A DNA stretch of 16,452 nt, from positions 1-16,452 of the forward strand of contig DASRSS010000236.1 in the NCBI GenBank assembly GCA_035656335.1, written 5' to 3'. The notes below the pieces were generated by a model. The model had not been told where the DNA came from. It did no database searches and saw only the letters and a list, made by a program, of their open reading frames with translations. This document shows positions 7,874 to 14,725 of the stretch, one piece after another. Every line of letters begins with the position of its first letter. Position 1 is the first letter of the stretch. The translations under genes were made by a program, and so were the position numbers. Origin of the DNA: DASRSS01 sp035656335 (GTDB lineage Bacteria; Actinomycetota; Actinomycetes; Mycobacteriales; Jatrophihabitantaceae).

Positions 7874-7892
7874 TAAGGGCAGCCTAACCTAA
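7874..7892 (-). promoter_or_regulatory. DtxR/IdeR-type iron box upstream of efeO
   Basis: Read on the minus strand, the 19 bases TTAGGTTAGGCTGCCCTTA match 17 of 19 positions of the degenerate DtxR/IdeR consensus TWAGGTWAGSCTWACCTWA. The box overlaps the efeU stop codon (complement of 7889-7891) and ends 31 bases before the efeO start. TAGGTT and TAGGCT inside it could also serve as TANNNT -10 elements, so a bound iron-loaded repressor would block transcription. Iron repression of efeO and efeB is inferred from the match and the function of the genes. Confidence 0.8.
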
Positions 7893-9481
7893 CTCGCCAT
7901 GGAGTTCGGTGCGGGGGTCGTCACCTCGGCCGCGCGGCGCGTCCGGGCGGCACCTCCGGCGCCGAGGCCGGCGGCGGCGAGCAGGAAGAGCCCGGCGAGC
8001 ACGCCGCAGAACCAGGCGGCGGTCATGAGCGCGTCCCTTCGGTCGAGCCGGTGCAGGGCGTCCCGCGTCCGGTCCGCCGCGGCGCGGACGGCGGACGTAG
8101 GCAGGGCGCTGGTCGCGGCCGCGACCGGGCGCGACAGCGGGACCACCGTCCCCCCGGCGCCGGTCACGTTCGCGCTCACGCGTTCCGTCCAGCGCAGGTC
8201 GAGCACGCGTCCGGTGGTCGGCTCGACCCAGACGGTCAGCCGGTCGTGGTCGGCGTACTGCGCCGGCAACGTCTGGCCGGGCTTGGCGCTCAACCCGATC
8301 GGCAGCCGTCCGCCGTTGAGCGAGACGATCGCGTCGACGCTGAGTCGCGCGGGCTGCTGTGCCGCCGCCGAACCGCGCATCGTCGCGGTGTAGACGTCCG
8401 CGCGCACGCCGGCGCGGACCTCCGAGCCCGTGCGCTGGACGGTGACGTCGCTCGCCGCGGGCAGCGCTCCGTGCGCCGCTGGGCTCTGCTCCGGGGTCCG
8501 GACGACCGCGGTGTCGCCGCTGCGCGAGACGACCTGCGCCGACACCTGTCCGGCACTGGTCGCGGCGGGCGTGCCGGGAGCCGACGGGGCGACGAGCGCG
8601 AGCACGGCCGTGACCACGCCGAGCACCGCGCCGCCGCCGGCCAGAGCTCCGGCGAGCAGCCGGCGCGGGATGGCGCGTCCGGGCGGCCAGGCGACGAACA
8701 GGCCGACCGGGACGAGGTAGGCGAGCCAGCCGAGAACCTCGATCAGCGCCGGGTGCTGCTGGATGCCGAGCATGCCGGTGAGCAGCGAGGCCTGCACGCT
8801 GCCCGGGCGCACCAGCCAGGTCAGGTCGACCGTGCCGCTCTGGCCGGCGTCCAGCCAGCCGGCTTCGTGAGCGGTGTGCAGCGCGTTGACGACCAGGCCG
8901 GCCGCCACCAGCACGAGCACCAGGCCGGTCGCGCGGAAGAACTTGGACAGGTTCAGCCGGACGCCGCCGCGGTAGATGCCGTAACCGAGGACGATGGCGA
9001 CGGCGATGCCGAGCAGCGCGCCGATCGCGGCGGACGACCCGCTGCCGGACTCGTTGAACGCGGCCAGCAGGAAGACGACGGTCTCGAAGCCCTCGCGCAG
9101 AACTGCCAGGAACGCCATCACGATCATCGCGCGGCCGGCGCCGGACGTGCCGCCGAGCGCGCCCGCGGCGAGTTCCTCGAGATGGCCCTTGAGCTCGCGC
9201 GAGTGGCGCTTCATCCAGACGACCATGTAGGTGACCATGCCGACGGCGAGCGCGCCGATGACGGTCTCCAGGCCCTCCTGCTGGCGCTGCGGCAGATTCT
9301 TGGAGAGCACGTCCAGGGCGATGCCGACGGCCAGGCAGAGCAGCACCGCGCACCCGACACCGACGAACACCCAGCGCACCAGGTCGCGCCGGCCCTGCTT
9401 GCGCAGGAACGCGGCGATGATGCCGACGATGAGCGCGGCCTCCAGGCCCTCCCGCAGGCCGATCACGAACGTGGGCAGCAT
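7889..9481 (-). CDS. efeU: FTR1-family ferrous iron permease EfeU with a long C-terminal extension
   Basis: A 530-residue membrane protein. I start it at the ATG at 9481 (MLPTFVIGLREGLEA), with GGAG five bases upstream, rather than at the TTG 15 bases earlier. The FTR1 core spans about 1-300 with roughly seven to eight hydrophobic segments and both iron-permeation motifs: REGLE at 10-14 and REGFE at 129-133. E. coli EfeU is only about half this length. Residues about 300-485 form an extra, mostly polar and probably extracytoplasmic region, followed by a final membrane helix (about 486-508) and a basic tail. The stretch LTVWVEPTTGRVLDLRW (415-431) resembles part of actinobacterial DUF3068 proteins. 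It is the first gene of the efeUOB order, with one iron box just upstream and another over its stop codon. Confidence 0.95.
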   Translation of the reverse strand: MLPTFVIGLREGLEAALIVGIIAAFLRKQGRRDLVRWVFVGVGCAVLLCLAVGIALDVLSKNLPQRQQEGLETVIGALAVGMVTYMVVWMKRHSRELKGHLEELAAGALGGTSGAGRAMIVMAFLAVLREGFETVVFLLAAFNESGSGSSAAIGALLGIAVAIVLGYGIYRGGVRLNLSKFFRATGLVLVLVAAGLVVNALHTAHEAGWLDAGQSGTVDLTWLVRPGSVQASLLTGMLGIQQHPALIEVLGWLAYLVPVGLFVAWPPGRAIPRRLLAGALAGGGAVLGVVTAVLALVAPSAPGTPAATSAGQVSAQVVSRSGDTAVVRTPEQSPAAHGALPAASDVTVQRTGSEVRAGVRADVYTATMRGSAAAQQPARLSVDAIVSLNGGRLPIGLSAKPGQTLPAQYADHDRLTVWVEPTTGRVLDLRWTERVSANVTGAGGTVVPLSRPVAAATSALPTSAVRAAADRTRDALHRLDRRDALMTAAWFCGVLAGLFLLAAAGLGAGGAARTRRAAEVTTPAPNSMAS

Positions 9482-9493
9482 GAGCTCTCCAAC

Positions 9494-9512
9494 CAAGGAT
9501 AGGCAACCCTTA
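9494..9512 (-). promoter_or_regulatory. Probable DtxR/IdeR-type iron box upstream of efeU
   Basis: On the minus strand TAAGGGTTGCCTATCCTTG matches 15 of 19 positions of TWAGGTWAGSCTWACCTWA, weaker than the box before efeO. It lies 13-31 bases before the chosen efeU ATG. TATCCT within it (9501 down to 9496) fits a -10 element and would give a very short leader starting near the GGAGAG ribosome site. Binding here would cover the core promoter. A location in front of an iron permease supports the call more than the match score alone. Confidence 0.6.
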
Positions 9513-9586
9513 CCAGCTCAACCTAGCGGAGACGTGCGGTGACCTCCCCGGCGGGGCGCACAGCAACCAGCAAACCGGCCGCAACG

Positions 9587-9618
9587 GCGACGAAGTCGCG
9601 GCCCCTATGTTGAAGGGG
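9587..9618 (+). promoter_or_regulatory. Candidate leaderless promoter and inverted repeats before pxpA
   Basis: TATGTT at 9606-9611 fits the actinobacterial TANNNT -10 consensus and ends six bases before the pxpA GTG, the spacing expected if transcription starts at the start codon itself. No separate Shine-Dalgarno sequence at useful spacing exists; GAAGGG touches the start codon. A perfect inverted repeat GCGACGAAGTCGC (9587-9599) sits just upstream of the -10, and CCCCT/AGGGG (9602-9606 and 9614-9618) brackets it. Either could be an operator. No good -35 element is visible. Confidence 0.5.
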
Positions 9619-10373
9619 TGGACCTGAACGCGGATCTGGGCGAGGGGTTCGGGATCTGGCGGCTCACCGAGGACGAGCAGCTGCTGGACGTGGTCACCAG
9701 CGCCAACGTCGCGTGCGGCTTCCACGCCGGCGATCCCGCGACCATGCACCGGGTCTGCCAGCTCGCCGCCGAGCGGGGCGTCGCGATCGGGGCGCAGGTC
9801 GGCTACCGCGACCTGGCCGGGTTCGGCCGCCGGCGCATCGACGTCGCCCCGGACGAGCTGGAGGCCGACGTGATGTACCAACTCGGGGCGCTGGACGCGT
9901 TCGCCCGGGCGGCCGGTGCGCGGGTGCGGTACGTCAAGCCGCACGGCGCGCTCTACAACACCGCGGCGGACGACCCGGCGCAGGCGCGGGCGGTCGCCGC
10001 GGCGGTGGCCGCGGTCGACGCGAGCCTGCCGCTGCTCGGCCTGCCGGGCTCCGCGCTGGCCGCGGCGGCTGCCGAGGCCGGCCTGTCGTTCGTGGCCGAG
10101 GGCTTCGCCGACCGCGCCTACACCTCGACCGGACGTCTGGTCCCGCGGACCCAGCCCGGGGCCGTGCATGCCGACCCGGCTGTGGCCGTGGCGCAGGCCG
10201 TGTCGATCGCCCGCGACCAGCGCGTGACCGCGGTCGACGGTACGCCGGTCGGCGTCCCGGCCGCGTCGGTGTGCGTCCACGGCGACACGCCGGGCGCAGT
10301 CCTGCTGGCCCGCCGGATCCGCCGCACGCTCGAGGACGCCGGCATCGCCGTCGCCGCGTTCGCCGCGCCGTGA
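9618..10373 (+). CDS. pxpA: 5-oxoprolinase subunit A (LamB/YcsF family)
   Basis: A 251-residue protein of the LamB/YcsF family, normal length. With PxpB and PxpC it forms the bacterial ATP-dependent 5-oxoprolinase, which opens 5-oxoproline (pyroglutamate) to L-glutamate in the cytoplasm. Family signatures are MDLNADLGEGFG (1-12), SANVACGFHAGDP (30-42), VGYRDLAGFGRR and YVKPHGALYN. The distal VAEGFADRAYTSTGRLVPR is also typical. The start is a GTG giving MDLNADLGE, exactly the usual family N-terminus; the nearby ATG at 9607 is out of frame. The stop overlaps the pxpB start as GTGA. It opens the only plus-strand operon in the middle of the window and is divergent from efeU across 136 bases. It may be translated from a leaderless mRNA. 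Confidence 0.96.
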   Translation: MDLNADLGEGFGIWRLTEDEQLLDVVTSANVACGFHAGDPATMHRVCQLAAERGVAIGAQVGYRDLAGFGRRRIDVAPDELEADVMYQLGALDAFARAAGARVRYVKPHGALYNTAADDPAQARAVAAAVAAVDASLPLLGLPGSALAAAAAEAGLSFVAEGFADRAYTSTGRLVPRTQPGAVHADPAVAVAQAVSIARDQRVTAVDGTPVGVPAASVCVHGDTPGAVLLARRIRRTLEDAGIAVAAFAAP

Positions 10374-10978
10374 TCGTCCGGCCGTACGGCGACACCGCGG
10401 TGCTCGTCGAGCCGGACGATCCGGCCGCGGTGCTCGCGCTGCGGGAGGCGGTCGCGGACGTCGCCGGGGTGCTGGAGGCCGTCCCGGCCGCGCGCACGCT
10501 ACTGGTGCGCTTCGATCCGGCCGTCGCCACGGCAGCGACCGTGCGGGCGGCGCTCGACGGCGCGCTGGCCGCGGCGCGGTCCAGGCCTCCGGAGCCGAGC
10601 GTCGCGGTCGAGCTGGCCGTGCGTTACGACGGTGCGGATCTGGACGCCGTCGCGGGCGAGGTCGGTTGCAGCGTCACCGCGCTGATCGAGCGGCACACGG
10701 CCGCCGTGTACACGGTCGCGTTCTGCGGCTTCTCCCCCGGCTTCGCGTACCTGTCCGGGCTGGAGCCCGCCCTGCAGGTGGCGCGGCTCGCCTCACCGCG
10801 CACGTCCGTCCCGGCCGGTTCGGTCGCGATTGCCGGCGAGTTCACCGGCGTGTACCCGCGCTCGTCGCCGGGCGGCTGGCGGCTGCTCGGACGGACCGAC
10901 GCCGACCTCTGGGACCTGCGCCGCACGCCGCCGGCGCTGCTCGCGCCCGGTACCCGCGTGCGGTTCCGGCCGCGATGA
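10370..10978 (+). CDS. pxpB: 5-oxoprolinase subunit B (allophanate hydrolase subunit 1 / KipI family)
   Basis: The protein is 202 residues from the GTG at 10370 (MIVRPYGDTAVLVEPDD), which overlaps the pxpA stop by four bases; the longer open frame upstream is only the pxpA shadow. It is the KipI-like subunit, homologous to the N-terminal half of the carboxyltransferase/amidolyase domain pair, and works as a complex with PxpC to supply the ATP-dependent part of 5-oxoprolinase. Signatures are FCGFSPGFAYLSGL, PRTSVPAGSVAIAGEFTGVY and SSPGGWRLLGRT near the C-terminus. The arrangement PxpA-PxpB-PxpC with overlaps of four bases at each junction implies stoichiometric coupled translation. The protein is slightly shorter than many KipI homologues but has all the expected blocks. 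Confidence 0.96.
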   Translation: MIVRPYGDTAVLVEPDDPAAVLALREAVADVAGVLEAVPAARTLLVRFDPAVATAATVRAALDGALAAARSRPPEPSVAVELAVRYDGADLDAVAGEVGCSVTALIERHTAAVYTVAFCGFSPGFAYLSGLEPALQVARLASPRTSVPAGSVAIAGEFTGVYPRSSPGGWRLLGRTDADLWDLRRTPPALLAPGTRVRFRPR

Positions 10979-11814
10979 TCGAGGTGCTCGCGCCCGGGCC
11001 GCTGACCGCGCTGCAGGACGGCGGCCGCGCCGGGCTCGCCGCGCTGGGCGTGCCCCGCAGCGGCGCGTTCGACCGGGCCGCGCTGCGGCTGGCGAACCGG
11101 CTGGTCGGCAATCCCCCGGACGCGCCGGCGCTGGAGGCGACGTTCGGCGGCCTGGACCTGCTGGTGCACGACGCGGCAACGGTCGCGATCACCGGCGCCC
11201 CGTGCCCGGGACTGGACCACGCGGCGCCGCTGAGCCTGCCGGCCGGTACGCGGGTGCGACTCGGCGTCCCGCCGCGGGGGCTGCGCAGCTACCTCGCGGT
11301 GCGCGGCGGGTTCGCGGTCGAGCACGTGCTCGGGTCGGCGAGCACCGACACGCTCAGCGGGCTCGGCCCCGCCGCGCTGCGTGCCGGTGACCGGTTGGCG
11401 ATCGGTCCCGAGCCGTCCGGTCGGGTGTCGTCGGCCTCGGGCGGCGGCGCGCGTTTCGACGGCGTGCTGCGCGTGATCGCCGGGCCCCGCGACGACTGGT
11501 TCGAGCCCGGCGCGCTGGGCCTGCTCGCGTCCGCGGCCTGGACGGTGCGTGCGGACAGCAACCGGATCGGAGTACGGCTGGACGGCCCGCCGCTGGCGCG
11601 CACCCGTGCCGGCGAGTTGCCGAGCGAAGCGACCCTGCCGGGCGCGCTGCAGGTGCCGCCGGACGGGCGGCCGATCGTGCTCGGCCCGGACGCGACGCTG
11701 ACCGGCGGCTATCCGGTTGTCGCGGTCGTGCGCGACAGCGATCTGGATCTCGCCGGCCAGCTGCGGCCGGGCGATGTCGTCCGGTTTCGCGTTGCCGCGC
11801 AGGCGATTCGCTAG
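10975..11814 (+). CDS. pxpC: 5-oxoprolinase subunit C (KipA / biotin-dependent carboxyltransferase family)
   Basis: The protein is 279 residues from the ATG at 10975 (MIEVLAPGPLTALQDGGRAG), which overlaps the pxpB stop as ATGA. The KipA-family block GRAGLAALGVPRSGAFD lies near the N-terminus, followed by the expected LANRLVGN and LEATFGG, then LRSYLAVRGGFAVEHVLGSASTDTLSGLG in the middle. Near the C-terminus SNRIGVRLDGPPL, LPSEATLPGALQVPPDG and GGYPVVAVV are typical. It pairs with PxpB to form the catalytic core of 5-oxoprolinase. The TAG stop lies within CTAG at 11811-11814, which is also the stop region of the opposing phosphate transporter gene, so no room exists for a conventional terminator between the two. 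Confidence 0.96.
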   Translation: MIEVLAPGPLTALQDGGRAGLAALGVPRSGAFDRAALRLANRLVGNPPDAPALEATFGGLDLLVHDAATVAITGAPCPGLDHAAPLSLPAGTRVRLGVPPRGLRSYLAVRGGFAVEHVLGSASTDTLSGLGPAALRAGDRLAIGPEPSGRVSSASGGGARFDGVLRVIAGPRDDWFEPGALGLLASAAWTVRADSNRIGVRLDGPPLARTRAGELPSEATLPGALQVPPDGRPIVLGPDATLTGGYPVVAVVRDSDLDLAGQLRPGDVVRFRVAAQAIR

Positions 11815-12812
11815 GTGACGATCGGGTCCAGGATCGCCCAGCAGAGCGCGGCGACCGCGGCGGCCGCCGGGATCGTCAGCACCCACGCGACGACGATGTT
11901 GCCGGCCACGCCCCAGCGGACCGCGGACAGCCGCCGGGTCGCACCGACACCCATCACCGAGGACGAGATGACGTGCGTGGTCGACAGCGGCAGGGCCAGC
12001 TGCGCGCCGCCAAGCATCACCGCGCTGGCGACCGTCTGCGCCGAGAACCCGCTGACCGGCGTAAGCGAGAAGATGCGCCGTCCCATCGTGCGCATGATCC
12101 GCCAGCCGCCGGAGTACGTGCCCAGCGAGATGGCCGTGGCGGACGCGAGGATGACCCAGATCGGGACGCCGCTGCCCGCGCCGAGATGGCCGGAGACGAT
12201 GAGGGTCAGCGTGATCACGCCCATCGTCTTCTGCGCGTCCTGCGTGCCGTGCCCGAACGACATCGCGCCCGCGGACACGATCTGCGCCCAGCGGAAGCCC
12301 CGGTTCGCGCGCACCGCGTTCACGCTGCGGAAGATCCACAGCACGATCACCATGAACGCGTAGCTGAGGACGAACCCGACGACCGGCGACACGACCATCG
12401 GGATCACGACCTTGTCGATCACGCCGTGCCATTGCACGGTCGCGGCCGAGGCCAGCGCGGCGCCGACCAACCCGCCGATCAACGCGTGCGAGGACGACGA
12501 CGGCAGGCCGAAGTACCAGGTGCCCAGGTTCCACACGATCGCGCCGACGAGCGCGGCGAGGATCACCACCAGGCCCTGCGTGCCGGTCGTCGGCACGTCG
12601 ATGATCCCCTTGCCGACGGTGGCCGCGACCTTGGTGGAGATCAGCGCGCCGACGACGTTCATCACGGCTGCCATCGCGAGCGCGACGCGGGGCGTCATGG
12701 CCTTCGTCGAGATGGACGTCGCGATCGCGTTTGCCGAGTCGTGGAAGCCGTTGGTGTAGTCGAAGCCCAGCGCGACGACGACGATGATCACCGCGAGGAC
12801 GGTTGGACTCAC
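11811..12812 (-). CDS. Inorganic phosphate transporter, PiT family (short form)
   Basis: A 333-residue polytopic membrane protein, the short PiT form common in actinobacteria. It imports phosphate (as metal-phosphate with protons) at low affinity. Family signatures are present in both halves: GFDYTNGFHDSANAIAT (16-32) and GLPSSSSHALIGG in the N-terminal half, then SFGHGTQDAQKTMG and LPLSTTHV in the C-terminal half. The start is a GTG preceded by AAGGAG nine bases upstream, and this ribosome site overlaps the end of the DUF47 gene, whose stop is only three bases away. The two are therefore an operon with coupled translation. The TAG stop lies in the CTAG shared with pxpC. The symbol pitA would fit, but I cannot tell which PiT paralogue it is. 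Confidence 0.96.
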   Translation of the reverse strand: MSPTVLAVIIVVVALGFDYTNGFHDSANAIATSISTKAMTPRVALAMAAVMNVVGALISTKVAATVGKGIIDVPTTGTQGLVVILAALVGAIVWNLGTWYFGLPSSSSHALIGGLVGAALASAATVQWHGVIDKVVIPMVVSPVVGFVLSYAFMVIVLWIFRSVNAVRANRGFRWAQIVSAGAMSFGHGTQDAQKTMGVITLTLIVSGHLGAGSGVPIWVILASATAISLGTYSGGWRIMRTMGRRIFSLTPVSGFSAQTVASAVMLGGAQLALPLSTTHVISSSVMGVGATRRLSAVRWGVAGNIVVAWVLTIPAAAAVAALCWAILDPIVT

Positions 12813-12815
12813 TGG

Positions 12816-13433
12816 CTACGACTCCTTGACCGCGATCGTCTCGACCGCGTTGGCGACGTGTTCGAGCGCGTCGGCCGCGTCCTCCAGGCCGTCGGCGACC
12901 TCACGCAGCTTGACCATCGTCAGCGCGTCGTAGTCACCGCTGAACAGCTTCGACAGCAGCTTGCGGTAGACGCGGTCGGCCTCGTTCTCCAGCCGGTTCA
13001 CCTCGATCCAGTACGGCTCGAGGTCGCGCAGCGTCTTCAGCCGCGCCATCGCGTCCGCTGTCTCGTGTGCAGACTTGACCAGCAGGGTGATCTGGTCGCC
13101 CATCAGGGCCGGCAACTTGCCGACGTCCGCCAGCACGACGAAGTCCGCCGCCGCCTCGATCGCATCGACCACGTCGTCCAGCGCGCTGGCGAGGCGGTAG
13201 ATGTCCTCGCGATCGAACGGGGTGACGAAGCTGGTGTTGAGCTGACGCATGATCCGGTGCGTGACCGAGTCGCCGGCGTGCTCGCGCTCGCGCAGTTGCT
13301 TCGCGATCGACTCGCGGTTCGCGTTGGGCTCGAGCAGCCCCGCCAGGACGTCCGCCGAGTCGGCGACGTTGCGCCCGGCTTCGGTGAACATCTCGTAGAA
13401 GGCGCTGTCGCGCGGGGTGAGGCTGAAAGCCAC
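12816..13433 (-). CDS. DUF47/PhoU-like accessory protein of the PiT transporter
   Basis: A 205-residue, largely helical, soluble protein of the DUF47 family, the PhoU-like partner usually encoded next to a PiT transporter. Signatures are the central LNTSFVTPFDREDIYRLA, followed by ALDDVVDAIEAAAD, and the E-x-x-AD pattern LENEADRVYRKLLSKLF, which is repeated as LEDAADALEHV near the C-terminus. These acidic clusters are metal-binding in PhoU relatives. The start is GTG with GAGGAG just upstream. The stop is three bases from the PiT start. The protein probably adjusts transporter activity or expression, as inferred for DUF47-PiT pairs. The 5' leader contains GC-rich inverted repeats that might influence expression. 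Confidence 0.93.
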   Translation of the reverse strand: MAFSLTPRDSAFYEMFTEAGRNVADSADVLAGLLEPNANRESIAKQLREREHAGDSVTHRIMRQLNTSFVTPFDREDIYRLASALDDVVDAIEAAADFVVLADVGKLPALMGDQITLLVKSAHETADAMARLKTLRDLEPYWIEVNRLENEADRVYRKLLSKLFSGDYDALTMVKLREVADGLEDAADALEHVANAVETIAVKES

Positions 13434-13484
13434 GATGCTCCTCGCAGGGTGATGCGTGATGCGGTAGCGGTTCGACGGAGGTCT

Positions 13485-13531
13485 CGGGTGGCGACCCGCT
13501 AGAGCCTAACCGGCAGCGGGCCAGAGCCCGC
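13485..13531. promoter_or_regulatory. Three overlapping inverted repeats between purU and the DUF47 gene
   Basis: Stem 1 is CGGGT/ACCCG (13485-13489 with 13494-13498). Stem 2 is CCCGCT/AGCGGG (13495-13500 with 13515-13520). Stem 3 is GCGGGC/GCCCGC with loop CAGA (13516-13531). Stems 1 and 2 share bases, as do stems 2 and 3, so they cannot form together. No U-run follows either way. They could end purU transcription or act in the leader of the DUF47-PiT operon. In DNA this GC-rich, chance stems of five or six pairs are common. Confidence 0.35.
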
Positions 13532-13569
13532 ATCCGGGCGGTGCAGCCAGATGCTTCCAGCTGGCGGCG

Positions 13570-14421
13570 TCAGCCGAACACGATCGTCTTGTTGCCGAAC
13601 ACCAGCGTGCGGTGCTCGACATGTGCGCGGACGGCCCGCGCGAGCACCACGGTCTCCAGGTCGCGGCCCTTGCGGATCATGTCGCCGACCGAGTCGCGAT
13701 GCGAGACCGGTTCGACGTCCTGGGCGATGATCGGGCCCTCGTCGAGGTCCGCCGTCGCGTAGTGCGCGGTGGCGCCGATGAGCTTGACGCCGCGCTGCTG
13801 TGCCTGGTGGTAGGGGCGCGCGCCGACGAACGCGGGCAGGAACGAGTGGTGGATGTTGATGATGCGGGACGGGAACGCGTCCAGCACCGTCGGCGTGAGC
13901 ACCTGCATGTAGCGCGCGAGCACGACCAGTTCGACGTCGTAGGAGCGCAGCAGGTCGACGAGCTCGGTCTCCTGCGCCGCCTTCGTCTCCGGCGTGACGG
14001 GCAGGTGGTGGAATGGGACGTCGCTGAACTCCGCAAGCCGGGCGTGGTCCGGGTGGTTGCTGATCACGGCGACGACCTCGGCCGGCAACTCGCCGGCGCG
14101 CCACCGGGCCAGCAGGTCGGTGAGGCAGTGCGGTTCGCGCGAGGCGAGCAGCGCGATGCGCGGGCGCTCGTCGGCGGAGTGGACCTGGACGTCCATGCCG
14201 AACCGCTCGACGACCGGCGCGAACGCGGCGGCCACCTCGTCGCGGCTGACGGTGGCGCCGGTGAGGTCGAACTCGACGCGTTGGAAGAACACGCCCGCCT
14301 CGCGGTCGACGTGCTGCTCGGCGTGCACGACGTTGCCGCGGACCTGCAGCACGAACTCGGCGACGGCGTGGACCAGGCCGGGCTGATCGGCGCAGGAGAT
14401 CAGCAGGACCGCGGTGCTCAC
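13570..14421 (-). CDS. purU: Formyltetrahydrofolate deformylase
   Basis: The protein is 283 residues from a GTG at 14421 (MSTAVLLISCADQPGLVHAV); upstream open frame is the shadow of the DUF3618 gene. PurU hydrolyses 10-formyl-THF to formate and THF, supplying formate for PurT-type purine synthesis and balancing one-carbon pools. An N-terminal ACT domain spans about 1-80, where the family senses methionine or glycine. The formyltransferase-like hydrolase domain spans about 88-270, with INIHHSFLPAF (188-198, containing catalytic Asn189 and His191) and ATAHYATADLDEGPII (217-232, containing catalytic Asp227). The start overlaps the DUF3618 stop by four bases (GTGA). The length and motifs look complete. 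Confidence 0.96.
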   Translation of the reverse strand: MSTAVLLISCADQPGLVHAVAEFVLQVRGNVVHAEQHVDREAGVFFQRVEFDLTGATVSRDEVAAAFAPVVERFGMDVQVHSADERPRIALLASREPHCLTDLLARWRAGELPAEVVAVISNHPDHARLAEFSDVPFHHLPVTPETKAAQETELVDLLRSYDVELVVLARYMQVLTPTVLDAFPSRIINIHHSFLPAFVGARPYHQAQQRGVKLIGATAHYATADLDEGPIIAQDVEPVSHRDSVGDMIRKGRDLETVVLARAVRAHVEHRTLVFGNKTIVFG

Positions 14422-14654
14422 CGTCCGCGCTTCGCGAACCTGCGGACGACGGCGAACGCGAGCAGGGCACCGACGCCGCCGATAACGGCCTTGCCCTGGG
14501 GGGTGCGAGCGCGCGCGAGCAGCGCTGCCTTGGCGCTCTCGCTGACCCGCTTCGGGTTGGTGCGGTACGCGATCTGGTCGACGGCGTCGGCAAGCGAGGC
14601 GCGTGCGTGCTCGATGTCGCTCTGGATCTCGTCCGCGGTGCGGTCGCCGGCCAC
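14418..14654 (-). CDS. Small DUF3618-type membrane-associated protein
   Basis: A 78-residue protein of the actinobacterial DUF3618 type. The N-terminal part DEIQSDIEHARASLADAVDQIAYRTNPKR (9-37, quoted here only as DEIQSDIEHARASLADAVD) has the family pattern of an acidic helix with IE-x-AR and an A-D-x-x-D-Q-I block. It is followed by a short hydrophobic helix AVIGGVGALLAFAVV (56-70) and a basic end RRFAKRGR, consistent with a tail-anchored membrane protein facing the cytoplasm. The start is GTG preceded by AGGGAG six bases upstream. The stop overlaps the purU start. The function is unknown; the translational coupling to purU is seen in the sequence, but a functional link is not established. 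Confidence 0.85.
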   Translation of the reverse strand: MAGDRTADEIQSDIEHARASLADAVDQIAYRTNPKRVSESAKAALLARARTPQGKAVIGGVGALLAFAVVRRFAKRGR

Positions 14655-14692
14655 GATGCGCTCCCTGTCGTCCTGGATTCGTCCGCCGATAC

Positions 14693-14718
14693 AGGCTGCA
14701 AAGCCTAACCGCTACCGT
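14693..14718 (+). promoter_or_regulatory. Candidate leaderless promoter and inverted repeat before the peroxiredoxin gene
   Basis: TACCGT at 14713-14718 fits TANNNT and ends seven bases before the ATG at 14726, so transcription would start at or next to the start codon. There is no Shine-Dalgarno sequence between them. A perfect inverted repeat AGGCT-GCAA-AGCCT (14693-14706) lies just upstream and may be an operator. The 71-base gap also has to hold the promoter of the divergent DUF3618-purU pair. Confidence 0.5.
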
Positions 14719-14725
14719 TCCTGCC

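Noticed and set aside
9482..9496. TTG start for efeU, five codons upstream of the ATG
   Set aside because: It lies within the probable operator and -10 region and lacks a ribosome site, while the ATG at 9481 has GGAG at good spacing and gives the usual FTR1 N-terminus.
14693..14711. Iron box at AGCCTAACC upstream of the peroxiredoxin gene
   Set aside because: Only one half-site matches (about 11 of 19 positions). A similar half-site at 13503-13511 is also alone. Both fall well below the box at 7874.
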